DNA from: an uncultured Mordavella sp.
GTDB taxonomy: Bacteria; Bacillota; Clostridia; Lachnospirales; Lachnospiraceae
Reading direction: 5' to 3'
DNA: 24,777 bases
NCBI GenBank assembly: GCA_902406105.1
Contig: CABPCP010000044.1
Span: 1-24,777, forward strand
The position numbers and the translations under genes were made by a program. The notes beneath the pieces were generated by a model that saw only the letters and a program-made list of their open reading frames with translations, was not told the DNA's origin and did no database searches. Position 1 is the first letter of the stretch. Each line of letters opens with the position of its first letter. This document shows, piece by piece, positions 23,372 through 24,777 of the stretch.

Positions 23372-24589
23372 TTATTTCTGTCGGTATCCATCCAGGAACT
23401 CTCCCATCCGTCTCACGGCATCTGAGAGCACTTCTGCCTGTGGAAGCATGACAATCCTGAAATGATCGGGTCTTGGCCAGTCGAATCCACTTCCCGGCAC
23501 GATCAGGATATCCGTGGCGTGTAAGAGATCGCTGGCGAACTTTCTGTCATCTCTGATCTGGAATTTCTCTACGTCCAGCTTCGGGAAGATATAAAAGGCG
23601 CTGTTGTTTTTCACAAAGGAAATGCCATTGATCTTGGACAGTTCTCTTACGGTTGCCTCTCTTTGTTCGTAGAGGCGTCCTCCTTTTCTGACCGCGGAGG
23701 CCGGCGTTTCCATATCCTTAAGCGCCGCCGGGATCACAATCTGGGCAAGAGCGTTGGCGCACAGCCTTAGTGACGTCAGTTTGATGATCCCCTGACGGTA
23801 GTCTTCTGTCAGACGCCGCGGCCCGCTGATCACCATCCATCCGCATCGGTACCCGCACAGAAAATGGGATTTGGACAACCCATTCATCGTAACTACCGGA
23901 ATATCTTCCGCTAGAGAGGCAAGTGAAATATGTTCCAGCCCATCCATTACCAGCCGGTCATAGATCTCATCCACAAAGACCAGCAGGCCAAACTCTCTGG
24001 CCACTTGAACGAGTTCTTCCAGAACTTCTTTGGAATACAGCATACCCGTCGGATTATTGGGATTGATGACCACAAGGGCTTTGGTCCTGGGCGTGATCTT
24101 GGAACGGATATCTTTCACATCGGGCTGCCAGTCTGCTTCTTCGTCGCAGACATAGAACACAGGTCTCCCCCCAGCCAGATACACGGAATTGGCCCAAATG
24201 GAATAATCCGGTGCCGGGACCAGCACTTCATCGCCAGACTCCAGCAGAGGCTGAAGCGCAAAGGAAACCACTTCGCTCACTCCATTTCCAATAAAAACGT
24301 CCTCCGGCGTGATCCCTTGAATTCCTTTTCCCATCTCATATTCACAGATTGCCTCCCTGGCACGCGGCATCCCTTTGAAATCACAGTATCCTACTCCGTC
24401 TCCCAGGTGATTCTCCAACGCGGCTTTGATGCTTTCCGGCAGGCCAAAGCCAAATGCGGCCGGATTGCCGGTATTGAGCCGCAATACTTTCTCTCCTTGT
24501 TCCTGCATATGAAGTGCTTCTATGTAAAGCGGCCCTCTGATATCCGAATGAATACAGTTCATTTTCTTTGCGGTTGCGATTGCTTTCAT
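23372..24589 (-). CDS. alaA: AlaA-type PLP-dependent aminotransferase
   Basis: Class I/II fold-type I aminotransferase. The closest family I recognise is the glutamate-pyruvate transaminase AlaA. It contains SDIRGPLYIEA near the start, LRLNTGNPAAFGFGLPES, GYCDFKGMPRAREAI, DVFIGNGVSEV, VINPNNPTGMLYSKEVL, FVDEIYDRLVMDG, the PLP-lysine segment MNGLSKSHFLCGYRCGW and a GRLYEQR element, in the same order as AlaA. The frame is open to 24670, but AAAGGTGGAG ends 5 nt before the ATG at 24589, giving 405 residues, the normal family length. The likely reaction is alanine + 2-oxoglutarate to pyruvate + glutamate. It is a single gene convergent with the selenoprotein operon. Confidence 0.92.
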   Translation of the reverse strand: MKAIATAKKMNCIHSDIRGPLYIEALHMQEQGEKVLRLNTGNPAAFGFGLPESIKAALENHLGDGVGYCDFKGMPRAREAICEYEMGKGIQGITPEDVFIGNGVSEVVSFALQPLLESGDEVLVPAPDYSIWANSVYLAGGRPVFYVCDEEADWQPDVKDIRSKITPRTKALVVINPNNPTGMLYSKEVLEELVQVAREFGLLVFVDEIYDRLVMDGLEHISLASLAEDIPVVTMNGLSKSHFLCGYRCGWMVISGPRRLTEDYRQGIIKLTSLRLCANALAQIVIPAALKDMETPASAVRKGGRLYEQREATVRELSKINGISFVKNNSAFYIFPKLDVEKFQIRDDRKFASDLLHATDILIVPGSGFDWPRPDHFRIVMLPQAEVLSDAVRRMGEFLDGYRQK

Positions 24590-24691
24590 CCTATCTCCAC
24601 CTTTCTGGAATCTTTTTCCTTTGTCTACATCATAGACCGGCGGATAGATATATTCAAATACTAATATCAATATACAAGTTATAGTCTTTTA

Positions 24692-24719
24692 TCTATAGTT
24701 CTTGTGTCACCGCTATCAA
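24692..24719 (-). promoter_or_regulatory. Possible alaA promoter
   Basis: On the minus strand TTGATA (24714-24719) and TATAGA (24692-24697) are spaced by 16 nt, leaving a leader of roughly 95 nt. Other AT-rich pairs nearby are about as good, so the assignment is tentative. Confidence 0.4.
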
Positions 24720-24739
24720 AAAGGTTAATTGAAATCCTT

Positions 24740-24777
24740 ACTGCAACATTGAAGTTGTAACTGCACATTGAAAACTT
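24740..24777. repeat. Imperfect tandem repeat at the window edge
   Basis: ACTGCAACATTGAAGTTGTA is followed at once by ACTGCACATTGAAAACTT, differing by one deletion and the last bases. The second copy resembles ACATTGAAAACT stretches seen next to rRNA genes in Clostridia, but no rRNA is visible before the sequence ends. Confidence 0.4.

Noticed and set aside
23930..24664. A 244-codon open frame opposite alaA
   Set aside because: Shadow of the alaA reading frame; no own start signal or recognisable domain.
24590..24670. Upstream start for AlaA at 24670
   Set aside because: The extra 27 residues do not resemble AlaA, and the ribosome binding site fits 24589.

Overview
The window looks like chromosome from an anaerobic, gut-type Clostridia, most likely Lachnospiraceae. 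The grounds are the gene set (Lsa-type ABC-F, CytX-type thiamine salvage, Fe-ADH, a glycine-reductase-like selenoprotein), AGGAGG-type ribosome binding sites and roughly balanced GC. The organism assignment is inference. I see no phage, IS element, CRISPR array, tRNA or rRNA gene.

Left part (1-7.6 kb, all minus strand). rarA lies downstream of an Lsa-family ABC-F ribosome-protection gene. That gene has a well-formed attenuator leader: promoter, six-residue upstream ORF, competing hairpins and an intrinsic terminator directly before its ribosome binding site. Upstream of it is a thiamine salvage operon, thiM-thiE-HAD phosphatase-thiD-cytX. It is led by a TATAAT promoter and a TPP riboswitch with a terminator-type expression platform. 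The operon salvages thiazole (ThiM) and HMP (CytX, ThiD), couples them (ThiE), and carries a HAD phosphatase that may act on thiamine phosphate.

Middle part (7.6-14.9 kb). A minus-strand unit marR-MATE-greA has a palindromic operator at its predicted transcription start. On the plus strand follow a decayed Fe/Mn superoxide dismutase gene (internal deletion plus frameshift), a von Willebrand A protein with a cysteine-rich tail, and an iron alcohol dehydrogenase / aldehyde dehydrogenase pair with its own promoter and a strong leader hairpin. A 32-bp perfect palindrome separates this pair from the convergent gene to its right.

Right part (14.9-23.3 kb) is the most interesting. A PucR-type regulator and an SSS symporter are read leftward. 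Divergent from them is a four-gene operon: a GrdE-like pyruvoyl proprotein, a GrdB-like selenoprotein whose in-frame TGA (20506-20508) must be read as selenocysteine, an MFS carrier and a binuclear-type amidohydrolase. There is no GrdA or GrdC/D partner in the window. I infer a PucR-controlled import, hydrolysis and reduction module for an unidentified nitrogenous compound. Standard gene calling would cut the selenoprotein at TGA and leave a false short ORF.

Right edge (23.3-24.8 kb). An AlaA-type aminotransferase is read leftward toward a hairpin terminator shared with the selenoprotein operon. The last bases hold an imperfect tandem repeat of unknown meaning.
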